From Butyriboletus loyo (lineage: Eukaryota; Basidiomycota; Agaricomycetes; Boletales; Boletaceae): a stretch of 64,000 nt of DNA. The notes below the pieces were generated by a model, which made no database searches, was not told where the DNA came from, and saw only the letters and a list, made by a program, of their open reading frames with translations. The position numbers and the translations under genes are program-made. Where the stretch lies: positions 25,850-89,849 of the forward strand of contig JBBPSI010000101.1 of the NCBI GenBank assembly GCA_038093515.1, written 5' to 3'. Shown one piece after another: positions 10,871 to 20,175 of the stretch; position 1 is the first letter of the stretch; each line of letters opens with the position of its first letter.

Positions 10871-12286
10871 ACCCACTCCCACTACACCGACAACCCATTT
10901 TCCGAGCACACATTGATGAATGGAGCGATGTCGTACGGGAAGACGTTCAAATGTGAACCGATTTTACTCGGTGTGGCTAGTTAAGAATGACTCACGACCG
11001 ACACGGAAAATCACAAGTTGCGACAACAGGAACTCTTATAGGCCAGCTCCCCCTCCTCGAAGGTATACAGCATAGTCGCAGCACTTGACGACTTATCAGT
11101 GAACACGGATGTGAGGAAGATACGAACGGTGCAGCAGAATCGCGAAGCCCCTTGATCGTGCCATGCAAGAATTCTAAGTGTGCTGAACAGCTGTCCGGCA
11201 CTGAAAGACTAGTAATACTAAACGTCCTTTGCCACCTGTCACTGGTGTTGCACGCCAGTGATGTGAACCTATCCGTCTGGCGCGAAATCGGCGAACATGA
11301 TGGTGTCTGCTTGAACGCCGGAATTGGGGTCTCACGCAACTAAAAACATCGTCCACTTCTCAAACGACATATTTAAATAGTTGATACCGCTCAATTCACG
11401 TAGGGACATACCTCCCCTGACTGTACCTTTCATGGTTGATTGAACTTCCTTGTTACAACAGGCGATCACTTCGTTTTGTCAAAACACGCCGGCTTCTACA
11501 CGCCGACATTGAGATTCCGACAGCCACACATGTCATATTCACACTCAGACGACCACACTTCACACTCCGCTCAGTATTTCGCAAACCCTCACTACGACGA
11601 GTGTAGGCAACCAAGGATCAACGTAACATTGACTCATGGCTGCCACAGTCAAGGACAAAGTCTATTGGATTCCTTTGGACTCTTAACATGCAATCAGTAT
11701 TCCGACAGTGAGGAGATTGATAAAAATGTGGCGAGTGCGATGTACTAGAGGTAAGAACACGAAGCAAAGCGGCTGACACGATGATGCTTTTCTCTGGCTC
11801 GGTAGGGTCATCTGGGAGCATTCATTATCATGAGGATTTCACCACCGTGCTCGTGGTTGGCTTTTATGTGGTGTGTGTCTATCCTCCGGTGACACATTCT
11901 GAAATGGGCTCTAATGCCTCCTATCAACTTCCGGCCCAATGTAGTTTGATCGACATGCTGATCATCATCATGCGTTTCGATACTTGGTCGGTTTCCGTCG
12001 ATCTGCGCTCGACGTGGCAGTACCTGTCACTTCCTTTCGCAATAGTCCCGGCTCTGCGGGCTCCATGGTTCACTCGTTCATATTTCGCACCCTCGCGATG
12101 TCATCGGTCCGGAGAAGAAGACCTGATCTGAGCATCTCTCCGTGAGGCTATTTGGAGAATTCGCACATGTTCTAACACCATTCATTCGATTCGCAACACA
12201 ATCCCCTATTTATACAAACTACATAACGAAAACAATCATTTGAGACCTGCCGTGATGACTTGGGCGCGGTTACATCTTTCAGCTGC
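10871..12286. other. Array spacer, no gene seen
   Basis: No coding sequence recognised. Parts at about 11630-11930 resemble 13910-14360, sharing AGGACAAAG..GGATTC.TTTGGACT..TGCAATCAGTA and GAGGATTTCACC words. This spacer was therefore duplicated along with the hydrophobin units. From about 11900 it also matches 9950-10190. Confidence 0.5.
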
Positions 12287-12761
12287 TCACAAGTTGATGT
12301 TGATGGGGTTGCAGCCAATGTTGATTAACCCGTTCTGTGTGCCACGAGACCGATCAGTACCTCTTGCCTCCGGCTCAGGGGCAAACAAGTCAACTTACGA
12401 AAGTATTGCCAGTGCAACAGACGGGCTGCTGGGTGCACGTCGCACCGGTGCCCGTGCCAGCACCCGTGACCGGGTCACAGCCGAGCCCCATCAGACCTTG
12501 GGCGCTGGGAAGAACGATCCCGAGCAATCCAAGGAGTTCATTAAACTGTGAGTTGGATTGCTACAGTATGGGCCACCATTAACACGCAATGCGAATGCAT
12601 GAGGAAAAGCGATATCTCACACTGTAGGTGCTGTTGCAGCATTGGATCGAGCCAGTGTTGCACTGGGAAGTGATCTGACGGACATCGAGCGCGGTGGGCG
12701 CGGCGGCGGCGACTGCAGCAAGCGCAGCGACGGGGAGCAGAGCAGAGAAGCGGATATACAT
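12287..12761 (-). CDS. Class I hydrophobin, array copy 2
   Basis: Secreted coat protein of 116 aa from exons 12621-12761, 12399-12560 and 12287-12334, each exactly the same length as in copy 1. The signal peptide is the first 21 residues. Cysteines lie in QCNTGSIQCC, GLGCDP, ATCTQQPVCC and NIGCNP, so all eight are present. Donors are GTGAGA and GTAAGT. The start at 12759-12761 gives the same MYIRFSALLP beginning as copy 1 and follows a TATA box at 12846-12856. It is closest to copy 4 at 16.2 kb, including the last exon ending NINL. Nothing is broken. Confidence 0.93.
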
Positions 12762-12845
12762 TCTTTCAGCGGTAACAGTTGGTGAGTCGAATTGTTCGAA
12801 GGCGATGAGAGCTGTTTTTCTGATGGTGAGCTGCTGTGCGATTGA

Positions 12846-12856
12846 CCTTTTATACA
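12846..12856 (-). promoter_or_regulatory. TATA box of hydrophobin copy 2
   Basis: TGTATAAAAGG on the minus strand, 85 bp above the ATG at 12761. Confidence 0.7.
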
Positions 12857-12929
12857 CCGAGGATAACTTCTCCCACTCCCACTACACCCCATCTGCACAC
12901 AGCCCATTTGTCCAGTACATACATATCTG

Positions 12930-13560
12930 TCAATGCGGCGAGGTTGGGCGCACCAACTTGTCATTCAGTCTCAGCAATGTAACAAAGGAGAAACAGACAG
13001 GGGTGTCGCGAAATGTCACGACTTATGAGCGGTGTGGCTAGCTGGGCATATACCACCGCTCATTGGTGCTGGGACTTATGAAAACACGTTCAATGCGGCG
13101 GGGAGGATTGAGCCCCATTCTACCCGCAGGGGCTCAGGGGGAACACAAAACGACTTGGTCGTCTATCATCAGAAGACAATGAGATATCCGTGCCTGGGTG
13201 CAAAAATGAGTAGAATTAAAATGCGACGTACGTGAATACAAGCAGTCACGACTTGCACTGAGACGCCTCCATAATGAGCTCGGCCTGTGACGAGACACCA
13301 CTGGTTCCTACCAGTGGAAATGTATTGTAGACCTGGATCATGGGCGCACTGATTGTTCGATTGTAAGGCTGCCGACAACTACATAAACTGACATAAAAAA
13401 CACCGTTTCGGGAAGTACACCAACACAGTCAATTGCAGAGTTGCTATGGCTGCAGAGGTGGCCGACGATGTCGACGAAGAGCCCAGTCAACAGGGGTGGC
13501 TCCCCGTTAGCTGACCGCAGCTGAGGCAAGGCGCCGTCTTTGCGTAGATCATTCGCACGG
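12930..13560 (-). repeat. Hydrophobin unit upstream arm, copy 3
   Basis: Homologous to 8720-9480, with the 14-bp ACCACCGCTCATTG motif at 13052. It serves as the upstream region of hydrophobin copy 2. Confidence 0.7.
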
Positions 13561-14726
13561 GTCGCACGAAGCTGCGTTTGCAAGAGATGGACAAATGTTT
13601 TCTCATCGCGTGCTTGCTCGGCTACAATTCCTAAAATCTACTGCGGTACGCGGGTAGGCCCTCGAGCCAGTGTCAATATATCTGAACACACATGAAGACG
13701 AATCCAGATATACAATCAGTCGTTTGGAGAGTGTCACCGCGCAATCAGAACTTAGAGGCGTCGATAAACCCCTCACGTCCAAGGAGCACAGGCTACCAGT
13801 CAGTTCAGGAGGTTAGGAGGAATGAAGTACGAATCTGCAGGACCCGAGGCGGTAACCTATCAAGCTCAGGAAAACAATGATCAGCACCCATAGCTACTAC
13901 CACAACGGCAAAAAAAGAGACGAGGACAAAGTTGACTGGATTCGTTTGGACTGACTTTTAATATGCAATCAGTACTCCAATAGAGATATCTACGGGGAGA
14001 GTGACTGATTAAAGGATTGAGAAGAATATGGAAAGCGGTGAAACAGTATTCGCTGGGAGAGCGGAGTGTTGCGTGATAACGTGGCTGTGCGGGGGAGGGG
14101 TCACGGCAATGGCCGCGCTGAGTCAGCAGGGCAGGTCAAGTCGCCGCCTGACACGCTATGCAATCGAGCCCAAACCACCACCCATACGCGAGAGGCGCGT
14201 CGTCGTCGTCTCCACTGGGGCGTGTCCAACGAGAGCATATAGTATGAGGATTTCACCGCCGTGTTCATAAAAGGTGGCTTTTCCGTGGCTACTTATGGTC
14301 GATATCTCGATATCTCCGAGGCCGGGTCTATCCACCAATGGCCTATTCCGAAATGGGCGTAAGGCTTCTTATCACTAGGCCGACCTGTGGTCAGATCGTC
14401 GTACGTCCTCACCTCGAATTTGCTTCCTTTCGTGATAGCCCCAGGTCTCAGGCTGCGGGTTCGATAGTTCATTCGTTCATGTGTCGTACCATCACAATGC
14501 AATGGGCCCCGCGCCGTGAGTATCGTTTAATCCGAGCTTATCTCAATAGAGTTCTTTCCAACATTTTACCGCCCGTTAGCGGGGGTCTTTCATACATTCT
14601 AACACCAAACTTGGACGACCCGTTCATTACATCCGGAATACCATAACTTCCATTCAAACAAAGTACAACTACATAAGAAAGAGCGAAGACATTTCAAGCC
14701 CGGGGGCTGTCAGATCTTTCAGCTGA
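13561..14726. other. Array spacer, no gene seen
   Basis: No coding sequence recognised. The stretch 13910-14360 is similar to 11630-11930. From about 14590 it becomes the 3' flank of the next hydrophobin copy (CATTCTAACACCAAA). Confidence 0.5.
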
Positions 14727-15200
14727 TCACAAGTGAATATTGATGGGGGTTCAACCAATGTTGATCAACCCATTCTGTGTGCACAGGAGCCCGATCAGCA
14801 CCTTTTGCCTCTCCTCAGGGCACCAAGACTATCAGGTCGACTTACGAAAGTGTTGACAGACGAGCTGCCGGGTGCACGTCGTGCCAGTACCCGTGCCAGC
14901 GCCCGTGATAGGATTACAGCTGAGCTCGAGGACACCCTCGGGGCTGGGAAGGATGATTCCGAGTAATTCAAGGAGCTCGCTAAGTTGTGAGTCGGATTGC
15001 TACAGCATAGGCCACCATTAGCACAGAGCGTGAAGTCATGAGGAGCAGGGATATCTCACACTGTAGGTTCTGTCGCAACACTGGATAGAGTCGGTGTTGC
15101 GCTGGGAAGTAACCTGACGGACTTCGAGCGCGGTGGACGCGGCGGCGGCGACTGCAGCAAACGCAGCGATGGGGAGCAGGGCAGATAAGCCCATGCACAT
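14727..15200 (-). pseudogene. Hydrophobin pseudogene, array copy 3
   Basis: All three exon positions are still visible (15060-15200, 14846-14999, 14727-14774) but the gene is broken three times, each time at a cysteine. Cysteine 1 is Arg (TGC to CGC in SQRNTDS). In exon 2 an 8-bp deletion next to the CC pair removes part of cysteines 6-7 and shifts the frame, so the exon is 154 instead of 162 nt. In exon 3 the codon for cysteine 8 has become TGA (IG-stop). The signal peptide and splice sites are intact, and the TATA has drifted to TATATAAAGG. The three lesions each remove a disulfide partner, so even a translated product could not fold as a hydrophobin. Confidence 0.88.
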
Positions 15201-15285
15201 TCTCCCAGCGGTAACAATTGGTAAGTCGAATTGTTCGAACAGCGATGACTGCTGTTTTTCTGAAGGTGAGCTGCTCTGCGACTGA

Positions 15286-15295
15286 CCTTTATATA
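15286..15295 (-). promoter_or_regulatory. Drifted TATA box of hydrophobin copy 3
   Basis: Reads TATATAAAGG on the minus strand where the other copies have TGTATAAAAGG. Confidence 0.5.
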
Positions 15296-15369
15296 CCAAA
15301 GATGACCTCTCCCACTCCCACTACATCTCTCTGCACACCGCCCATCTGTCCAGCACATATTGGATCATA

Positions 15370-15850
15370 TGGCGAGGTTCGGCGCACCAACTTGTCATTC
15401 AGTCTCAGCAATGGAACAAGGGAAAAAGAGACAGGGACGTCGTGAAATGTCAAGACTTATGAGCGGCATGGCTGGCTAGGCATATGATATGACCACCGCT
15501 CATTGGTGCTTGGACTTGATGTAATATAGACGCGGATCATGGGCGTAGTGATTGATCCATTGTAAGGCTACCCACAACCACATAAAGTGATATGAAAACT
15601 ACCGCACCGAGAGCGTTGGTCCTGTCACGCGTCAACCGCGGAGTCGCTGCGGCTACAGAGGTGGCCGAGGATGTCGATGAAGGGTAAGGCCCTGTCTTCT
15701 GCCGAGGCGTTTGGGCGGGTCTGTTTTCGGCGTGTATTCGTCATGAGGTTGTGTTCTTCGATCGGCCAAGGCCAGCACGTATCGAGGGACAAGCCTAACA
15801 GAATTTAATCAGTATGGTACCGAAATTTCCAAAAAGATGCTTGTACGAAG
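15370..15850 (-). repeat. Hydrophobin unit upstream arm, copy 4
   Basis: Homologous to the other upstream arms but with an internal deletion: it jumps from the CTCATTGGTGCTTGGACTT stretch at about 15499 straight to the ATGTA.TATAGACGCGGATC stretch, while other copies have about 200 bp between. Motif copy at 15492. Confidence 0.6.
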
Positions 15851-16150
15851 CCGAGTTGGCGAGGATGAACGAATACTTCTTCACCCGGCCTCGTCTCGTT
15901 CCCGTTCAGCTATAATCCTGAAGTTCACCGCGGTACGCAGGCTGACATCGGGCACGACAGACGATAAAAATGTTCATTCTGAGCCTCTCTCAATGAGGTT
16001 GTTTCAACCATTCAAACATTCTAACACCAAAGGACGACCCATTCATTCGATCCGAAACACTACAACCCCTATTCAAACAAACGACATAACGAAAGCAATC
16101 ATTTCGAGACCCGCCGCGACGACTTGGGCGCTGTCACCTCTTTCAGCTGC

Positions 16151-16628
16151 TCACAAGTTGATGTTGATGGGGTTGCAGCCAATGTTGATCAACCCGTTCT
16201 GTGTGCACAGGAGCCCGATCAGTACCCCTTGCCTCCCATTCAGGGGCACCAAGACAAACAAATCAACTTACGAAAGTATTGCCAGTGCAACAGACGGGCT
16301 GCTGGGTGCATGTCGCACCGGTGCCCGTGCCAGCGCCTGTGACAGGACTACAGTTGAGCCCCGTCAGACCCTGGGCGCTGGGAAGGACGATCCCGAGTAA
16401 TCCAAGGAGCTCGTTGAATTGTGAGTTGGATTGCTACAGTATAGGCCACCATTAACGCACAGCGCGAATGCATGAGGAGGAGGGATGTCTTACACTGTAG
16501 GTGTTGTTGCAGCACTGGATCGAGCCAGTGTTGCACTGGGAAGTGATCTGACGGACATCGAGCGCGGTGGGCGCGGCGGCGGCGACTGCAGCAAACGCAG
16601 CGACGGGGAGCAGGGCAGAGAAGTGCAT
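16151..16628 (-). CDS. Class I hydrophobin, array copy 4 (shifted start)
   Basis: Secreted coat protein, 114 aa, exons 16494-16628, 16272-16433 and 16151-16198. The ATG used by copies 1 and 2 is ACG here (16632-16634). The next in-frame ATG is two codons on (16626-16628) and gives MHFSALLPVAA, which still makes a full signal peptide. Cysteines in QCNTGSIQCC, GLNCSP, ATCTQQPVCC and NIGCNP are all present. Intron 1 has a GTAAGA donor instead of GTGAGA. The TATA box at 16719-16729 is kept. The gene is probably functional with the new start. Confidence 0.88.
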
Positions 16629-16718
16629 GTACGTTCTTTCAGCGGTCACAATTGGTGAGTCGAATTGTTCGAAGGCGATGAGAGCTGTTTTTCTGATGGT
16701 GAGCTGCTGTGCGACTGA

Positions 16719-16729
16719 CCTTTTATACA
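16719..16729 (-). promoter_or_regulatory. TATA box of hydrophobin copy 4
   Basis: TGTATAAAAGG on the minus strand, 91 bp above the ATG at 16628. Confidence 0.7.
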
Positions 16730-16799
16730 CCGAGGATGACCTCTCCCACTCCCACTACACCCCGTCTGCACACACCCTGTTTGCCCAGCTCAAATTGGT

Positions 16800-17270
16800 C
16801 AAGGCGAGGCTGGGCGCACCGACTTGTCATTCAGTCTCAGCAATGTAACAAGACAGGAGTGTTGTAAAATGTCAAGACTTATGAGCGGCATGGATGGCTG
16901 GGCATATCATACGACCACCGCTCATTGGACCTTGGACTTATGAAAACACGTTCAATGCGACGGGGAATTGCCATTCTGTCTGCAGGGGCTCAGGGGGAAC
17001 ACGAAACGAATTAGTCAACCATATAAGAAACCGGTGAGATAGATATCAGTGTCTGGGTGCCAAAATGACTAGAATTAAAATGCCACGTACGTGAATACAA
17101 GTACTCAGGACTTGCGGTGAGACGTTTTATGAGCTTGGCATGTAATGAGATATCACTAGTTCCCTGAGTACAATGTAGACGCGGATCAATCGATCACGGG
17201 CGTGCCAATTGGTCGAATCTAGGGCGGCCCACAACTACATGAAACGACCGCTCCGAGCCCGCTGTAGGAC
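16800..17270 (-). repeat. Hydrophobin unit upstream arm, copy 5
   Basis: Homologous to 8720-9480, with the 14-bp motif at 16914. It marks the right edge of the tandem array. Confidence 0.65.
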
Positions 17271-17639
17271 CTGACAGGAGCTGTCGACTGGGATAAAATC
17301 TCGTGGAAGATTGATAATCAGGACGACACTCGATTGAAGTAGAGCCTAATGCAGGATATTGTAGCGGTATGGGACTTTCAGCATACAGGTACACTTCGGC
17401 GCAGTACGCATCCCCGATCGAAATTGCCGATTTTGGTGGGCATTGCAGGCTGTGTGCATTCGGTGTCGCTGTTGCTTGTACGGCGATATGGACCTGAGGC
17501 CCCCTTCGATGGCTTCGTACATCCTGTTAGCGACACCGCACCACGCGGCTCCGAGGGCCTCCCTGCGAGGACTGTCTACGGTGTCGATAAGTACAACGTC
17601 GATGCCGGGGAAACTGTGACAGTGTGCATTGAGTAAGAA

Positions 17640-17800
17640 TGGCGGCGATCTGCAACGTGCAAAGTCCTCGCGCTTTCCCTCGGGTCGCACGTACGGTAGA
17701 TCGAACAAATCCAAAAGTACTGCTTCAGAATCCACAGGCAGGCATGCGCCACGTCGAAACAGCAGGTATACCTGGTCTAAAAACTTTGCAATCCGCTGCC
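17640..17800 (+). pseudogene. PL14-like lyase relic (3' end)
   Basis: By eye this stretch aligns with the last exons of the lyase gene at about 6890-7080. Matching blocks include AAGTAC..CTTC, GCGCCACGTCGAAA-CAGCA, TATACCTGGT and AAAACTTTGC. Reading frames are broken and the intron borders are gone. It lies just outside the right edge of the hydrophobin array, as the intact lyase lies just outside the left edge. Homology is judged from short matched blocks, so this is a moderate call. Confidence 0.5.
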
Positions 17801-17856
17801 CCGACTGAAGGCTCAGCGCTTCCGCGAGACAAGTCCAGTGGTGTGCGAGTTAGTTA

Positions 17857-19577
17857 TCAACGACGAGATAACAGAGCAAGAATAAGCCCGAGAAGAAAAG
17901 CAAACACAAACGAGACCCATTTCACCCGCCATGTCTCCACCGGGCCCATCTCCACCGTCTCTACCAACAGCGTCTCAAGCTCCTTTGCCATCGACCCCAT
18001 TCCAAAGACCGACTCTGCGCGATGCTTTGATCGTTGCGCCAACGACGCCCGCTCTGACCCATCCATGCGACATATTTCCTCTAGTGCATCTGCCCAAATG
18101 GCGGGGTCAGGCGTTCGCAACCAACCTGTTCGTTGCTCCGGCGGCTGGTCCACTATGCTCTCCGTCGGGCCACCACTATCGCACGCTAGAACGGGCAGTC
18201 CACAAACCATACCCTCGACAGGACCGATACCAAAATGCTCGTTTGCGGGGGTGTACAGTAGCGCCAGTGTGGAAGGGGATTGAAGTAGCGCGGACCGTTG
18301 CGAGGTGGTGAAGTTCAAAAGAAAGAGGACGTCTGGTTCGTTCACGGTTGTGCCTGTGAACGAAGGAACAGTAACTTTGGACTGTGGAGATGTGATGACG
18401 TTGAATGAAAGGTTGCTTGATCGTGCACTTTCGACGAGACTATTCAAGGTGCGGATGTTGTCCTCGAGGCGGTGATCATAGCCACCTATGTGAGAATAAG
18501 CTAGAACCCAAGTACCCAAGGCGCAGAACCTACCGGCAAGGACAAGACGCATTTTGTGAGGTAATTGTTGCACTGGAGCCTTTTCTTGAAGGAGAGCAAA
18601 TGCTTCGATGGCTAGTGCTACATTCTTCTTCATCTCAAAGCGGTTCAACGAGGTCAATGTAGGTCGCCGTCTTGACAAACTTGTGAGCAACTTCGAAACA
18701 GCGTAGGGTTCATCTTACGATATAATCTGAACGATATCCGGTGTTGTCCAGTCAACGGGTGCTTGATACGCCTTGATGTTGATGCCTGGATAGACGACCT
18801 TGGGTGTCCACGTTATGGACCTGAGATGAGCCGTGGTAATGCGTGCGGTGAACTTGGAGTTGGCGACGAGCGTGTCAGCCTGTCCTACAAAAATGCACAT
18901 GAAAAACGTCTAAAGTTCCGAAAATACCAACGCAAATCACATACGTGTCGTAACCTCCTCGAGCCAATCCATCGGATAGCGGTAGAGTGTTTTGAGCACG
19001 CTAACATTTCTCTTCCGAAACGAGCCTTCGACGAATGCCCCATGCGCAAGCAGCTTGTCGGGAAAATGACAATAGAAAAGGACACGCTTTCCGCTGAACA
19101 TCCGGAGGAGGGGTATACATGTCGAGAGTTGGTCTACGAAGAAGACGTCGTGTTCGGGTGCAGTGGAATGGAGGAACTGTGTCAAAGTGAGATGAAGCTG
19201 CCGTGCATGTGCAAAGAGGATGTGGAATTTGCCATGCCATGCCCGCGGGAAGGGTGAGACGACGTGGTGTACACGAAGGGTACCTGTCAAAGGGGGGGAA
19301 ACAGAATGAAACGGGCCGAGGAAGAGGATATGTGTGGACGGTTACCATCTCGGGTTTCGTCGAAACAGTGGTTCGGGTCGTGGTGCGAGGTATAGATATC
19401 GACGGCGTGACCGAGTGATTGTAGGCCTAACGCTGCGTCGACGACGAGCCTTTCTGCACCGCCTAAAGAAGTGTTTCGGACATTCTGTGTTGTATCGTAG
19501 AAACGGAGAAACATACCGATTCCCAAGTCTGGGTGGATGAATGCAATGCGCAGTTTCGACGAGGACCCAAGTGCCAT
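17857..19577 (-). CDS. ALG2: ALG2 alpha-1,3/1,6-mannosyltransferase
   Basis: Adds the second and third mannose to the dolichol-linked N-glycan precursor on the cytosolic face of the ER, using GDP-mannose. Exons 19517-19577, 19346-19462, 18945-19283, 18719-18884, 18534-18670 and 17857-18485 join to 482 aa. The N-terminal GT-B half shows [16 protein letters not shown] and [10 protein letters not shown]. The C-terminal half shows [12 protein letters not shown] and the GT4 donor site [11 protein letters not shown] (E-x7-E). A hydrophobic tail ([14 protein letters not shown]) at the very C-terminus fits membrane attachment. The acceptor of exon 5 is ambiguous: 18670 or 18679 both keep the frame; the first gives a 48-nt intron. 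Family assignment is strong. Confidence 0.9.
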
Positions 19578-19899
19578 TTCGAGTTCTGGGATGGCTTTCG
19601 GGCCGTAGGCAAACTTGAGGCAAACCGTGGGGTAGACAGAAAAGTGTACTACTGCTCGGATAAGGTGGCGGTTTGAGTGTTGGAAGGATGTTGGCGTATG
19701 GCCGCCAAAAGTCCACACACAGCACAGAGAAGTGAATGAATACTACTTGTCCCGGCTGTCAACTACTTATTGTCGCAGGCATTTGTGGACTTGGCTTAGA
19801 GACAAGATGGAGAAGATTCCTTAGTTTGAAAGTACAATGAAAGTACAAGTCAGGGTCCATCAAAATTGCCCTTGGTCATGAACCCAACACTTCGATACG

Positions 19900-20175
19900 C
19901 TAAAACTCATCTCTCTTCGTCCTCATACGGGACTCGAGTACGTCGACCCTCAACACGCTCTCTAAACTTTTCAGTGCCTCCATGACCTCGTCCCTTTGTG
20001 TCCCGTCGTTTGCAGCAGGCACAGTGAACACAAGCACGTCCGACAATTCGCCAGCTGGCTTGGCGTATTGCAGATGGTGAAGAGCGGGATGGGAATTTGC
20101 GATGCTGGACGGGTTGGAGAGGAACGGTGATGCAGACGCAAACGTGACAGCGAGGTTGACAGACGACGTTTGCAT
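19900..20175 (-). CDS. Small hypothetical protein, 91 aa
   Basis: A single-exon frame that starts at the ATG at 20173-20175 and ends TAG. The protein has no cysteine. It has a hydrophobic stretch near the start (NLAVTFASASPFL), the segment GELSDVLVFTVPAAN, an amphipathic helix (EVMEALKSLESVLRVDV) and a basic C-terminus (RMRTKRDEF). This pattern looks like a real small folded protein rather than a chance frame, but I do not recognise the family. It lies 322 bp upstream of the divergently placed ALG2 start on the same strand. Confidence 0.45.
   Translation of the reverse strand: MQTSSVNLAVTFASASPFLSNPSSIANSHPALHHLQYAKPAGELSDVLVFTVPAANDGTQRDEVMEALKSLESVLRVDVLESRMRTKRDEF

Noticed and set aside
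17639..18283. Plus-strand frame of 214 codons overlapping ALG2
   Set aside because: Most of it is antisense to well-conserved ALG2 exons; composition is Ser/Arg/Pro-rich and no motif is seen.
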